Of a stretch of 64,000 nucleotides of DNA, positions 48,020-59,285 are shown piece by piece. The notes below the pieces were generated by a model that was not told the DNA's origin, did no database searches, and was given only the letters and a program-made list of their open reading frames with translations. The stretch comes from Mikania micrantha (Eukaryota; Streptophyta; Magnoliopsida; Asterales; Asteraceae): positions 41,765,150-41,829,149 of the forward strand of contig CM018695.1 of assembly GCA_009363875.1 (NCBI GenBank), given 5' to 3'. Position 1 is the first letter of the stretch. Every line of letters starts with the position of its first letter. The translations under genes were made by a program, and so were the position numbers.

Positions 48020-48563
48020 CTTGAACCTCGCTTGTTGTAAATGAAATCATAGTATGTTGTATATGATTAGAAAAGTCAAGTGTAAAAGGGTTCGGCTAGA
48101 GATCCTAAAAGGTTAGGTTCGGCTATGATTGATAGTTAATAGGTTCGGCTAGCATAAGGTTCACGAACCTTATCATAGGTTCATGTAAATTCATTGTTCA
48201 TATCTGAGCCAAACCTATGTGGCAAACCTATTGGCAAACCTATGAAACCTATATATATGGTTTTGCTAGTTCATTTCAAGAGACTTGGGGTAGACTTGGA
48301 AGCTTGGAGCTCATAATTACACACACATACAAAGCAACATTCTCTCAAGTTCAAGATCAAGATTCTCTTCATCTTAGTGTCATTCTTTGTATATTCAAGT
48401 GTTGTATTTCACGTTTGTATTGTAAACACTTGAATGTTGATGAGAAATTTAGATTCATGATGATATATTACAATGTTAATGTTGATCCAAATCTAGTGAT
48501 AAACGGATTCCGCACGTTTATGATCGAATCGTAGAATTTCATGATTGATTCTTCAAATCTACA
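48020..48563 (+). repeat. Copia-like LTR, third subfamily
   Basis: Has the GGTTCGGCTA/CACGAACC words (48086-48200), a TATATATA box near 48250, and the terminal blocks GGATTCCGCACG and TCTTCAAATCTACA seen in elements 1 and 2. The start is uncertain (48036 or 48055) and no target duplication was found, so it may be a decayed solo LTR. Confidence 0.65.
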
Positions 48564-48935
48564 GGTGATCGGTACGATTTTGTACCGCTATCTGGTACGC
48601 ACGATCGGAATCGCGGTTCGCGTGTGTGTTTGAGCGTTTCCTATGACTATGGTTTCAACGCAAAAATATGTTAGTAAGCGCGGAATTATCACCACGTATA
48701 TTAAACACACATAATTTACATGTTAATAACAACCATATATCTACAAAACATAGTGTGTTTAAATTACAACCACCAAAAACCAACATAACATTTGAATACA
48801 CATATAAGCTCGATAATGCCGTCCGATGCATACCTATTTATGACATGTAAACATTACATATAAGCTCACAATTAGTTCATATGAACTAAGTAAGTCAATA
48901 CCTGAAGTTCCCAACTCAAAATGTCAAAAAAAAAA
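48564..48935. repeat. X segment, copy 1
   Basis: About 350 bases repeated at 50625-50960 (TCTGGTACG, GATCGGAATCGCGGTTC, AAATATGTTAGTAAGCGCGG). In both places it directly precedes duplicated CBP80 intron 5. Class unknown. Confidence 0.7.
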
Positions 48936-49048
48936 AAAAACTCTTATCATGGTTAAAATACCAAAATTTTATTCTTAATTGCAACTCATAGACTTAAATT
49001 CAGCTAACAAACCTCTTATCATGGTTAAAATGCCAATATATAAAATGC

Positions 49049-49109
49049 CAAAAGTTAGAAACCACATTGATACGCGAATCTTGTTGCAATCTCCAGAGTC
49101 AAGTGCATC
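49049..49109 (-). pseudogene. CBP80 exon 5, copy B
   Basis: 61 bases: two lost near the 3' end shift the frame, Arg is changed to Trp, and the donor reads GCATTT. The acceptor side and the intron with its MITE match copy A. Confidence 0.85.
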
Positions 49110-49187
49110 CTGCAAATAGTCAATAGCTTAAATGTTGATATTATAATTGACAAGTAAAAATCAATGATGAAAAGATGAAACAATATA

Positions 49188-49640
49188 TATATATATGAGG
49201 AGGTTCCCCTAAAAAGTTCATTTTGCCTAAGAAGGCTAAAAAGGATTTTTAAAGACATTAAAACCGATCCAAACAAACTCCGAACGAACTTATTTCCGTG
49301 TCATTGGATCCGTCTTGTCAAACCGTAAACCTCGAACGTTAAACCCCAAACCATAAACCTTAAAACAAAAACCATTACTTTAAAATCAAATCCTAAAGCC
49401 TAAAGAGAAAAACCTAGAAATTAAAAACCAAACCTTAAAACCTAAACTTTATATCTAAATGTTAAGTCTAAAAACTAAAAGCAAATATAGTAGAGTTCGA
49501 CGATACAGTTCCACCTTCGTTGGAATGAGTTCAATCGGAGTTTGTTTGAGCCGGTTTCAAAGGTTTTTGAAATACTTTTTAGCCTTCTTATACAAATAAA
49601 CTTTTTATTTGATATTTCCTCTCTCTCTCACTATATATAT
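49188..49640. mobile_element. MITE-like element, copy 2
   Basis: Same element as 46126-46570 with a few substitutions. Its flanks are also duplicated, so it moved by segment duplication, not by a second transposition. Confidence 0.75.
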
Positions 49641-50259
49641 ATATATATATATAAGTATGGAACAGTGAAATACAGCAATTTAGAAAGATAGCATTTGCTT
49701 GCTTACTCACCTGTAAACTCTTGTGAGTACTCTCCAGTATTTTCTTGACAAATTCCTCATTTTCCAAATTCAATAGCCCAATCTACACACCAAAACAATA
49801 AAAAGCGAAAAAAAGACAAGAAATCTTGCATGAATGCATGATCAATAGGAAGTAATAAAAAAACAAGTAAACATAACCTACCAACGTCCCATACAGAGGA
49901 ATTTTATGAGGCAGTTGCTCTGAGCATTGGAGAAGAAACTGTCAACACACATACAATCAACCAACACAATAAGTCTACACACATATTCAAAGATCAAAAT
50001 TACTAAATCATGAACAGTAAACAGTAAATCACAGTTAAGATTTCGTCTTCAGAATGATCGAGCTCCCACCGAACAACACCAAAGCAAGCATCCTGAAACA
50101 AAGAAGAAAAATGCATTCGTAAAAGGGGGAAAACGATTAGGGTTTTAGAAATTGAAGAGGAGAGAAAGAAGTTACAGTGTGGTCTTTGAAATCGATTACT
50201 CCACCATATTCAGGAGACTTCTCGCCGATTCCCAAAATCAGGCTCTTCCAACTACTCCT

Positions 50260-50624
50260 GTCGGAATTTCACTTGACGACACACAAGATACGAAAGGATG
50301 GATCCATAGAGCGCAAGAACACCGAAGGGTTTATGCCCTACGACCAATCACTCTGGTAATGAGTGGTACGCTAAACCGGGTTCGGCCTTTACATCAACAT
50401 ACGACCTTTTACATATTCATATACCTTGGTTAAAAAATTATAACATTTAGGGGTTGTTTTAACCATTAAGTGCTGAATGGTTAAGATGTCTGAATGGTTA
50501 AGAAGGTCTGAATCATTAAGTGCTGAACCAATCTGTACGAATATACAAAATGACTATTTTACCCTTCTATAGTACTTTTTATTGATAATATAAATAATAA
50601 AAACAATACAAAATGACTATTGTA
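50260..50624. other. Upstream of CBP80 exon 1, with MITE-like piece
   Basis: 50260-50440 would be promoter or 5' UTR of the CBP80 fragment; no clear TATA box. 50451-50560 repeats CTGAATGGTTAAG and related words, a pattern I associate with hAT-type plant MITEs, but I cannot define both ends. Confidence 0.5.
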
Positions 50625-51109
50625 CCACTATCTGGTACGGACGATCGGAATCGCGGTTCACGTGTGTTTGAGTGTTTCCTCTGACTATGGTTTTAAACGC
50701 AAAAATATGTTAGTAAGCGCGGAATGATCACCACATATTAAACACACTTAATTTATGTGTTAATAACAACCATATATCCACAAAACATAGTGTGTTTAAG
50801 TTACAACCACCAAAAACCAACATAACATTTGAATCCACATATAAGCTCGATCATGTCGTCCGATGCATACCTATTTATGACATGTAAACATTACATTTAA
50901 GCTCACAATTACTTCATATGAACTATGTAAGTCAATACCCGAAGTTCCCAACTCAAAATGTCAAAAAAAACCTCTTATCATGGTTAAAATACCAAAATTT
51001 TATTCTTAATTGCAACTCAAAGACATTAAATCCAGCTAACAAACCTCTTATCAGGGTTAAAACAACATACTGAAACTATAATTCCTCTCAAGATATAAGA
51101 ATAAAATAC
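50625..51109. repeat. X segment copy 2 plus CBP80 intron 5
   Basis: X to about 50960, then intron-5 sequence matching 45870-45985 (AACCTCTTATCA, AGATATAAGAATAAAAT), leading into exon 5 copy C. Confidence 0.8.
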
Positions 51110-51132
51110 CAAAACAGTTAGAAACCGCATTG
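51110..51132 (-). pseudogene. CBP80 exon 5, copy C (3' part only)
   Basis: The last 23 bases of exon 5 with the only intact donor (GTATTT). It is cut at CATTG by the LTR beginning at 51133. It lies outside the gene span, beyond exon 1. Confidence 0.85.
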
Positions 51133-52150
51133 TGTCACAACCCAACTAGGGGGGCTTGACTAACGATTGATTCAAAACATAAAGTAGCGGAAGACAAAAT
51201 AAATAAATTACAATTCAACCAAAGGTTTAGTCTAATTATCTAATTTGTTTACAACAAATCTAAAGACATGATTTATCTGGTAGGAGATTTTCTAGAGTTA
51301 TTGGGTCTATCCAGGCATCAGCACACTTTATTAATCTTTAAGCCAAGTTCTTCAGTTATCCATGTAGTGTTCTTGTACAAGCAACCATGTATCCGAGTCA
51401 TACCTGTTTCTAATTACCTGAAAGACATGCTAAAATACGTCAACTATAAAGTTGGTGAGTTCATGTGATCCCTTTTCTTTTTAAAAAATTATATTTATGA
51501 TGTGATAATGAACGTCCGTTTCAAATGTAATTGCTTCCCCTAGACATTAAACATAATTTAGAACCATTAACTCATAAGGAGAGCCGGTGAGTATATGGGT
51601 AGTACTACTTGGGGAATCCCCCATGCACAGTGGCCCGAAAGGGTGGCCTTATAAAAATAAGGTTGAAACCCCACTGAGGTTAATGTCAACCGTTGTGGCA
51701 TACATTCTTTATGATACATTTACATCGAGGGCAGGAACGGGTCGGCATGGCACAGGGTTGGTTGTATTGTTTTTGAATTATCACATGCTGTTTATTATTG
51801 TGTCTGTAAACTAAAACTCATGAGCTCACCAACTTTATAGTTGACGTATTTTAGCATGTCTTTCAGGTAATTAGAAACAGGTATGACTCGGATACATGGT
51901 TCCTTGAACAAGAACACTACATGGATAACTAAAGAACTTGGCTTAAAGATTAATAAAGTGTGCTGATGCCTGGATAGACCCAATAACTCTAGAAAATCTC
52001 CTACCAGATAAATCATGTCTTTAGATTTGTTGTAAACAAATTAGATAATTAGACTAAACCTTTGGTTGAATTGTAATTTATTTATTTTGTCTTCCGCTAC
52101 TTTGTGTTTTGAATCAATCGTTAGTCAAGCCCCCTAGTTGGGTTGTGACA
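51133..52150. repeat. Fold-back Gypsy LTR
   Basis: 51133-51466 is a minus-oriented LTR 3' end (TGTCACAACCC...). 51467-52150 is a plus-oriented LTR 3' portion ending GGGTTGTGACA. The outer about 334 bases are near-perfect inverse copies of each other. The family is that of 11853-13945. The two orientations join at a shared GTTCATG. Confidence 0.85.
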
Positions 52151-52151
52151 G

Positions 52152-52165
52152 GATGGTATCAGAGC
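52152..52165 (+). promoter_or_regulatory. Primer-binding site after fold-back LTR
   Basis: GATGGTATCAGAGC, initiator Met tRNA type, directly after the LTR end GTGACA at 52150. It shows that the plus-oriented half was the 5' LTR of an element. Confidence 0.85.
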
Positions 52166-53879
52166 CAAAGGTTTTAGCGAATTAGGAACCTTAGGATAAG
52201 TTCCTAGACTTTAACCTGAGTAATCTAGGGGACTAAACAAATAGAAACAAGATACTAGTGAGACCATGAATTCCCAGGCATATGAAGCACACGAATGGTT
52301 AAACTAGAACAACCATGTAAATTAAATTCAGGATTATGGGTGCACACATAATGGTGAATTTGAAGTTACATGGGATGTTCTAAGGTACACATAAAATAAA
52401 ATCTGAACATAATGTTTATGCTTATACGTATAAATACTTGTTATGTTAATGATTATTAAAACAAACACTAGTTGATATTGGGAGCTGAGCATAGGATTTA
52501 AGTCACAAGAGGTCAACGATGATTTTATGGTACGTTATCTTCTCTTCATTCATTCTATCCTAGTGGAAACGACATTCCCGTATGCTTATCTTCTTTTTAC
52601 CTCAAGTGTTATGAGAATTATGACTTCTTTGTTACCAAGGTACTTATGTTGTCGACTTCCAATCCTTTTTAAGGCGTCCAAGAATCTTTTGTATTTATTC
52701 TACAAAATTTCAAAATTCCTTTGTACTTCTTTATCAAATTCATATTTATAACCACAGAATTTTGATTATGACCATCAACTATGCGTACTCCTCAACTAAC
52801 TATAGGGATACACGAGTGAGTGAAAAATCACGAAGACCCAGGAGAAAACATGCGATGACATCAAAGTATTGCGACACATACTACCTTCAGATTCAGATTA
52901 TCATACGTATAAACTTGAGAAACTCTTCATTTCATTATTTCTCATATCAACATTAGGTTAGTCACCTTTAATAACCAACGACCATTGTTTTCTGTGGTTA
53001 GTATTCCTATTATCCTTAATAGTTCATCTTCGATCTCCAAACTTTCATCAACGATTTATTCTAATTGTAGCTCCAATGAACAGTCCTTTAACTTAACCAT
53101 ACCCAATTCTTGATAGCTGAAGTAGAATTATTGGAATTGTTTGCTATTGAGAGGAAATTCCTTAGTTCACACAGCGGGAATGTGAACCTTCAATATGAAG
53201 TTTAATTTATTCTATCACTCGAAATTTTGTTCCAGAAATGCTATCTCTTAAGCAATCCGTTTCAACATTAAGACTCTTTCCTGTCCACTCCGTCGATCGA
53301 ACCCCTAATTCTAAACTAAGTAACGACGGCATATACGATCAATTTAGAAATCCCTAAAAGAGCTCCACCTGGTGAGTATAATAGACGGAACATGAAGTTG
53401 GCAGGCCGGAAACATAAATTGAGAAGTTATGTTGTCAAGAGAAGAATGTGTTCCTATTGATCATAAGAGTAATCAAGATATTTCTTTGATAGCAAGGTAA
53501 AAGGGAAGACGCGAAGGTCATTTTGTGTACGGTATATCGAAGGTCATGGATGAGATTGGGCTAGGCATCCTATTATTGCTTGAAGAAACTTCATTGTTTT
53601 GGCAAGCGAGACGTCCATACGCATTAATACACGATGACCAGTACCAGCTACCAAATTAAAGCAAGGTGAAGGAAGGTAATTAACACCAAGAGGAAAAGAC
53701 GATCTTCAAACCGTTATAATCGATGATTATCGGAAAAAGAACAAGTGAAAGATTAAATGGTGAAGGATTTAATCTTAGATTAGAAGATTTTATAGTGCCA
53801 ATAAATGTTTTGAGAAGCATTGAAGACCAACTGCGGGAAATGGTATATGCATCATAGCATCAAGGTAAATCTTATGAAC
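52166..53879 (+). other. Non-coding interior of a Gypsy-like element
   Basis: Begins after the primer-binding site. No open frame longer than about 75 codons and no Gag or Pol motif. It is either an interior decayed beyond recognition or a large non-coding derivative (LARD-like). Confidence 0.4.
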
Positions 53880-54135
53880 TTGTGTAGTAGGTTATAGTAA
53901 ATTGTTGAATTTATAGCTAAGTATGTACTAACATATTTACGGTCAGATACGTTTGGCAAGGACACTATCGTAATATATCGAAACAGTGGTCGGCTGGCGG
54001 CTGATCAGGCAGGAAGCCTGAATCTACGTATGCCCTATACATAAACTATGTTCGGTATATTGGGATAGTGTTGGTGCAAAGCGTTATGACAAGTAATAGA
54101 ACAGTTAAAACATCTAAGCAAAATTCTAACTACAA
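53880..54135 (+). repeat. Gypsy LTR-like fragment
   Basis: Similar by eye to 18960-19190 of the solo LTR: ATATATCGAAACAGTGG-type word, GTATGCCCTATACATAAAC, then GGGATAGTGTTGGTGCA. Ends not defined. Confidence 0.6.
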
Positions 54136-56437
54136 GAATTCTTATGTTATATAACTTATAAATTCCAACAAATCGAAGTCACGAATAGTTATACGAAAGA
54201 CCCTAATTGAATACCGACCACTCCATAGTGGGGGAAGAGATCTCCTGAAACTAAAGAGTTTGGTCACTTTGGAGATTTTGACCATTGGGTGGATCTACAT
54301 CAGAATGCACTCGTAGAAACACCATCAAGAGATAATGAATTGAATTAGCATGAAGGACAACTAATCTAGATTGTCACCGGAGGAAAATAGTTTCGTTACC
54401 AGGATTAAGCAGTATGGAAGGACTGTAGTGAAGTGAAGTAGAAAGTTCAACCTCAAGGGAGATAGGATGTATTAAACTGTAAGAAGAAAAGCTACAAAGA
54501 GGAGTATAAAAAGTTAAAAGTCATTTGTGAAAAGTCAGCCTCAAGAGCATAACTATGAAAATATTTGTCAGATTTTAAGGATAACCAGTGAATATCATGT
54601 CCAGGCCTAATGCACCTTTTTTATCACTCCAAGACGAAGGATAAATAAAATATATACATCAAAAGTATTCATGACAAAGGCATACGTCAAAAATCTTATC
54701 ACAATAAGGAATTAGTAGGCTATGAGTCATAGGATGAAGTAGAACGGTTAGACTAGGAGAAAGGAAATGAAACCGACGACCAAGGCAATGACACAGTGAA
54801 GTTGTGATCATGTGCATAAAGTGAATGGAGAAATATAGAACATTCTATCGATTACGCAAAACGATAAATAATTATTTGTCAGATCTTCTGCGAAGCCAAC
54901 AACAATCCATACTTTTACATCTCATAACTTCGTGTATCGATAGCAAAGTGGATAAATAATAGACAATGTGTCATTGGGAAAAGATAGTATCATATACGAA
55001 AGTCATATCCATTTGTTCGTCAAAAGTGGGTACATTCATGGAAGTGTTAATGAGGTTCAATAACTCAATTTCTAAAAGCAGCCAATTAAGGTTTTGGTTC
55101 AAGAAATCATCATTAGGGTAATACGCGTCGAATGGTTACCTAGAAGGACTTATTGAAAGGGATCAAATTGTAACCACTCTCTAGAACAAGGATACCCTCG
55201 TCAATCTCGTTTGTAATCATGATGTACGTCTTTTAAATACTCTATCTGTTTCTTTACATCACATACTATCAATGTTTCTAAAATTCCCTATATAATTTCA
55301 TTCTATTAGTAGCATTTGAAAGAACTACTCCTCAACTTCTCTTGGTGAGGACGAAAGCTTCCTTAAACCTCTTTATGTCTGAATTCTTATATTCCAAACC
55401 AGGTGATCAGAAAGTTTGACATATTCAAACAAGATAATGCCATCCTCATGAATGATGAATTGTTCTTTAATTATTATTCTCAAAAGCTTCGGAGGAAGTG
55501 ATAATTGCTGCAGACACTTGAAATAATTTTGAGTAAGATTCCGACACAAACAGTGATTCAAAATCCTTTGCATTTCTAAAATTATCAATTCTAGTTGAAA
55601 TCTAACCCATCTATCTTTGTTAACTTGTCCCTTGGAATTCCATAATAACCTTAATTCAGGGATTCTTCGTCAACCTCTCGAATTTATTAATGAAGTAGAT
55701 AGGCATCATCACGATTAAACTCCCTAAGTCAAGATAACATCATTAGTCTGAAGATTTCTCGGCACAAGTATTTCAATAAAATCCTTAGCTTCTTTTAGTA
55801 GTACCATCGTTATCTCATTGGAGCCTATTCTTTGCTATTCAAGGCTTATAGAATCAATAACTCCATTTGTATATAGTTAAGACATTAGTTGGATTCAACA
55901 TGAAAAGTGATTGTGCCCTACTCATAATTACATTGTCGATAGTATCATGATTTTGTTTCTATCCTATCTAGAATATATTGGTTACACCTTAGTCCTTGAT
56001 AATCTATATGTTAGACTTTGTTTACTTGAAATGATTACTTTCACTTTATTGATTTTAGAAACCAGAGATATGTTTATCATCTAATAAATGTGTAGGCTCA
56101 GATAAGAAATCATACATCTATAATATAAGAGAAAGTAACCAATAATACAAGTAAATTTACATTATATACAATATTGTGCCAAATGTCATAATTTTATTAA
56201 TAACCAAGATGAGTCATTAAACTAATGACGTGTATGCTTGATTGCTATGTTTATGGTGTAAGAAACACCTTATTCAGTTACATAATCAAGGAACTATAAG
56301 CCTTGACACCTATTGGTTACATTCAGTATAAGATGGAACATTATGTTTGGAAACAAGATCCAAGTGATCGGGCTTTGGAAATTATTGATGTATTGGATAC
56401 GTAATGAAACATGTGGGAATAATAGAATGTAACTTGG
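54136..56437. other. Unclassified non-coding stretch
   Basis: About 2.3 kb with no ORF above about 75 codons and no repeat I recognise. Probably decayed retrotransposon interior, by context only. It ends at the LTR of element C. Confidence 0.4.
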
Positions 56438-58521
56438 TGTCGCACCCCGAGAAATCCCGTCCCTTCTGGGGCGCGAGCAACAACAGATTTTCAGGATCGC
56501 AGTCTCCGGTCACACAACATGCGAGACCTAAATGTCCGTTTTCATACGTACATCCAATAACTTGGATAAAACAGTTTGTAAAATCAGAGTTGCGGAAGTA
56601 AGCGTAGGTTATCAAAACAGATTAACATTTATAAGTAGCGGAAGCATTAACTTAAAACAGTTTTCAAAATAACATAAGTTTAACGTTTGCGGAAGCGATT
56701 AAAGATGTTTAATATTACATAACATATCAAATGATAAATGTTTCTCAAAACGCCCTAAGACACTAGAGCCAATGCATGGGACTCCGCCTAGCATCCTATC
56801 CTTGTGTGTGTGCCTTAGCTACCTGAGAAAACATGCGAGTAAAAGGTCAACACAAAGGTTGGTGAGAGCACAGGTTTGTAATTAGCAGTAAACATCAAAA
56901 TGTTTAAAGTAAATGTTGCAGGTCTACTTTTCAATACAATGCAATATCAATTGATAGCTAGTCAATATGTTTTATATCATATGCGGGTTCGCAACCGAAG
57001 CTAACATGCTGCCTCCCGCCATATCCATCCAAGATATGGCAAATGTTGTTTGGTCAATTATGCACTGTTCCGACCTCCAGTCGGGATGGCCATATGGCTC
57101 GCAACAGTGGGGCTTGTCAGGCCCAAATAGTACTATTCAGAATTACCACGCTAAGCGTCACGCGCTACTAACGGTTCGAGGTGTGTTTAATGAGGACTTA
57201 TCAGTTTTGTGGATGAATGCCACACATATGCATATACGATATTAGCATGTACAAAAGAAACCAAAAATGTGTGTTGTTCAAGAGTAGTTTGTATGCAATG
57301 TTTTCTCCCCCAAAGGTAAAAATAGAAAAAGGGGCCGTGAACTCACCTGTTACAACAGTCCCGGTGAATGTGTTCGCGTCTGCGAATGCTAGCAATCCTG
57401 CTAGTAGGCACCTATAACCTTATAGGTGTGAGTATGTGTTTCGTGGTGTGTTGTAATCCATACAACTCCAAGTGTCGGTGTGCTCAACCGAGTATGTGTG
57501 TTGACTTGTGTTGTCTCGACGAATCGTTGGTGACACGATTGTTGTGTTTACGTGCCTTAATGCACATAAGACACCAAAATGCATCCTATGACTCTAATCA
57601 CATAAGTTACCACTTTTAGAAAGTTTCCAATTTAGGAAAGTGTGGTTATGAAATCCCATTTCATAAAACAAATTACTCTAGTATGTTTGTAAAACACGCT
57701 TATACACTTAAAACACAACGTTTGCGCATAAATCACCATTTATGCCGTTTTGCCCAAATAAAGTTTCCTTATTTGGAAAGTATCCGTTTAAAACCTTGTT
57801 TTCGCAAAACGAAGTTTCTAAATATGTTAAAAATCATTTCTAAACATGTTTCAACAATCAAAGTTCATCAGAACACTTTAAAACATCAAAAGCCCTCTTT
57901 TGATTTTTAAAAGTTTCCTTTTATAGTAAGTTTATGCAAAACCATGTTTTTGACAAAATCAAATATCCCAATGTGTTTCTAAGCACTCCAATACACATTT
58001 AACAACATCTAGACATGTCTAACATGTCTAGATCATTACAAATCCAAGACTTGCACATAAAAGTTTCCTTTTATGGCAAGTATAGCAAAACATCATCAAA
58101 TCAACCAATAATTCAATCAAATCTCAATCTAACATTTCTAAACTATTAAATCAGCAAATCTAGATCAAATACACATCAAATCACCAACACATTCTAGCAC
58201 AATAACTAAATGGAGTTGCATGGGGGTTATTACCCATTGCATGTACGATCTAACACTAGGAAAACGTTTAGAACTACCTTAGAAGCTCCTTGATGATGAG
58301 ATTTGATCTGGACAGAAGCTACAAGGGGCTGATGATGGAGTTTTCACTTGTGGATGGCTTCCAAGAGTTCCCTTTGAGCTAAATGGCTTCAAGATGCTCC
58401 AAGACGATCTCAATGATGATTCCAGAGGCTTGGATGGTTGGTTTCCAGTGTTTTTGGTCGAGAGAATAAGGGAGGGTTCGGAGAAGATGAGGGAAAACCG
58501 ATTGGAAATGAATGGGGTTGG

Positions 58522-58530
58522 TTTATATAG
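58522..58530 (-). promoter_or_regulatory. TATA box of LTR C
   Basis: CTATATAAA on the minus strand, about 615-625 bases into the LTR. Four TCGCG-TAC-CGCGA palindromes lie 20-155 bases upstream of it. Confidence 0.7.
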
Positions 58531-58547
58531 AAATTTTCGATCTTCAT

Positions 58548-58676
58548 GGCCTTCGCGTACCGCGAAGGCCGATCAAAATTCATCATCGCGTACCGCGATA
58601 GGATTCGAGAGTTTCGAATCCCGGTTTGCTTCGCGTACCGCGAAGATTTTCGCCGAAGGGGTATCGCGTACCGCGA
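58548..58676. repeat. Four TCGCG-TAC-CGCGA palindromes
   Basis: Hairpins at 58548-58570 (10-bp perfect stem GGCCTTCGCG, loop TAC), 58585-58599, 58629-58645 and 58663-58676. The core TCGCGTACCGCGA is invariant. Core starts alternate in spacing (34, 44, 34 bases), and the flanks alternate between CTTCGCG and ATCGCG types. Confidence 0.95.
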
Positions 58677-59145
58677 CGGGTCCATATACTTGTTTTTCGA
58701 TTTCGTTGATACGATTTCGCTCGTACTTGATTCCTAACGCTTATTCTAAACATCTAATACATGTTTAGCACATAACATATAAGTTTGATCACCAACGTTC
58801 GTGAGACTCGTGTGTGTGTTTTGATAATTCCTCGAATTATCTTCGACAATTTGTGCTCGTGTCTAACGAAGTGTTTGCACGCTTGATTAATCCTAATCAA
58901 CGTGTGATGCACAATTCAATAATTCCCCGAAATATTGTTTTGTGTTAGTGTTGTGTTTGCCACACTTGGTTTCCAAAACCAATGTGCAATGCAATGCACG
59001 ATTCGATAGTTCCTCGAACTGTCGTTTCGTAGTCATTTGTGCTCAACTCATCTAATTAACATAATTAAATTAAATGCAACAAGTATGAATGTGAAATTTA
59101 AAGAATGTAAGAGTCGCAATTTACCTGAAATTGCCGGGTGTCACA

Positions 59146-59285
59146 TCATCCCTTGTTGAAGGAAATTTCGTCCCGAAATTTGGTTGTTGTTGGTAGTGTT
59201 TGAGTAGCAACAATGTTTGAGAAACAAAAATTTTCTGGTTGTCACATCATCCCCTTGTTCAAAGAAATTTCGTCCCGAAATTTAT
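59146..59285 (-). repeat. Duplicated polypurine-tract region of element C
   Basis: The block AAATTTCGGGACGAAATTTC, then AACAAGGG(G)ATGATGTGACA, occurs twice: at about 59238-59281 and 59141-59182. Only the left one meets the LTR start. Confidence 0.88.

Larger units (their letters stand above)
45342..50259 (-). pseudogene. CBP80: Nuclear cap-binding protein large subunit, exons 1-7
   Basis: Homologous to the N-terminal part (MIF4G region) of CBP80/ABH1, which with CBP20 binds the mRNA cap in the nucleus. Exons, in coding order: 50259-50176, 50092-50033, 49938-49882, 49782-49711, 46048-45986 (exon 5), 45748-45572, 45482-about 45342. Each exon's reading is in phase with its neighbours, with GT donors and AG acceptors except at exon 5. 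Recognisable pieces: SWKSLILGIGEKSPEYGG, FLLQCSEQLPHKIPLYGTL, IGLLNLENEEF, NPSWQARADFY, EEIERVMVGIEAYLSI. The start codon position reads AGG, exon 5's donor is AT, and everything after exon 7 is absent (an in-frame TAA at 45342). This is a 5' gene fragment, not a working gene. Confidence 0.85.
56438..59145 (-). repeat. 3' LTR of element C (2.7 kb)
   Basis: Minus strand starts TGTGACACCCGGCAATTTCAGG and ends CTCGGGGTGCGACA. It contains a TATA box with four palindromes upstream, AT-rich middle parts, and the ACCTGAGAAAACATGC...GTTGGTGAG landmark near 56822. Confidence 0.9.
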
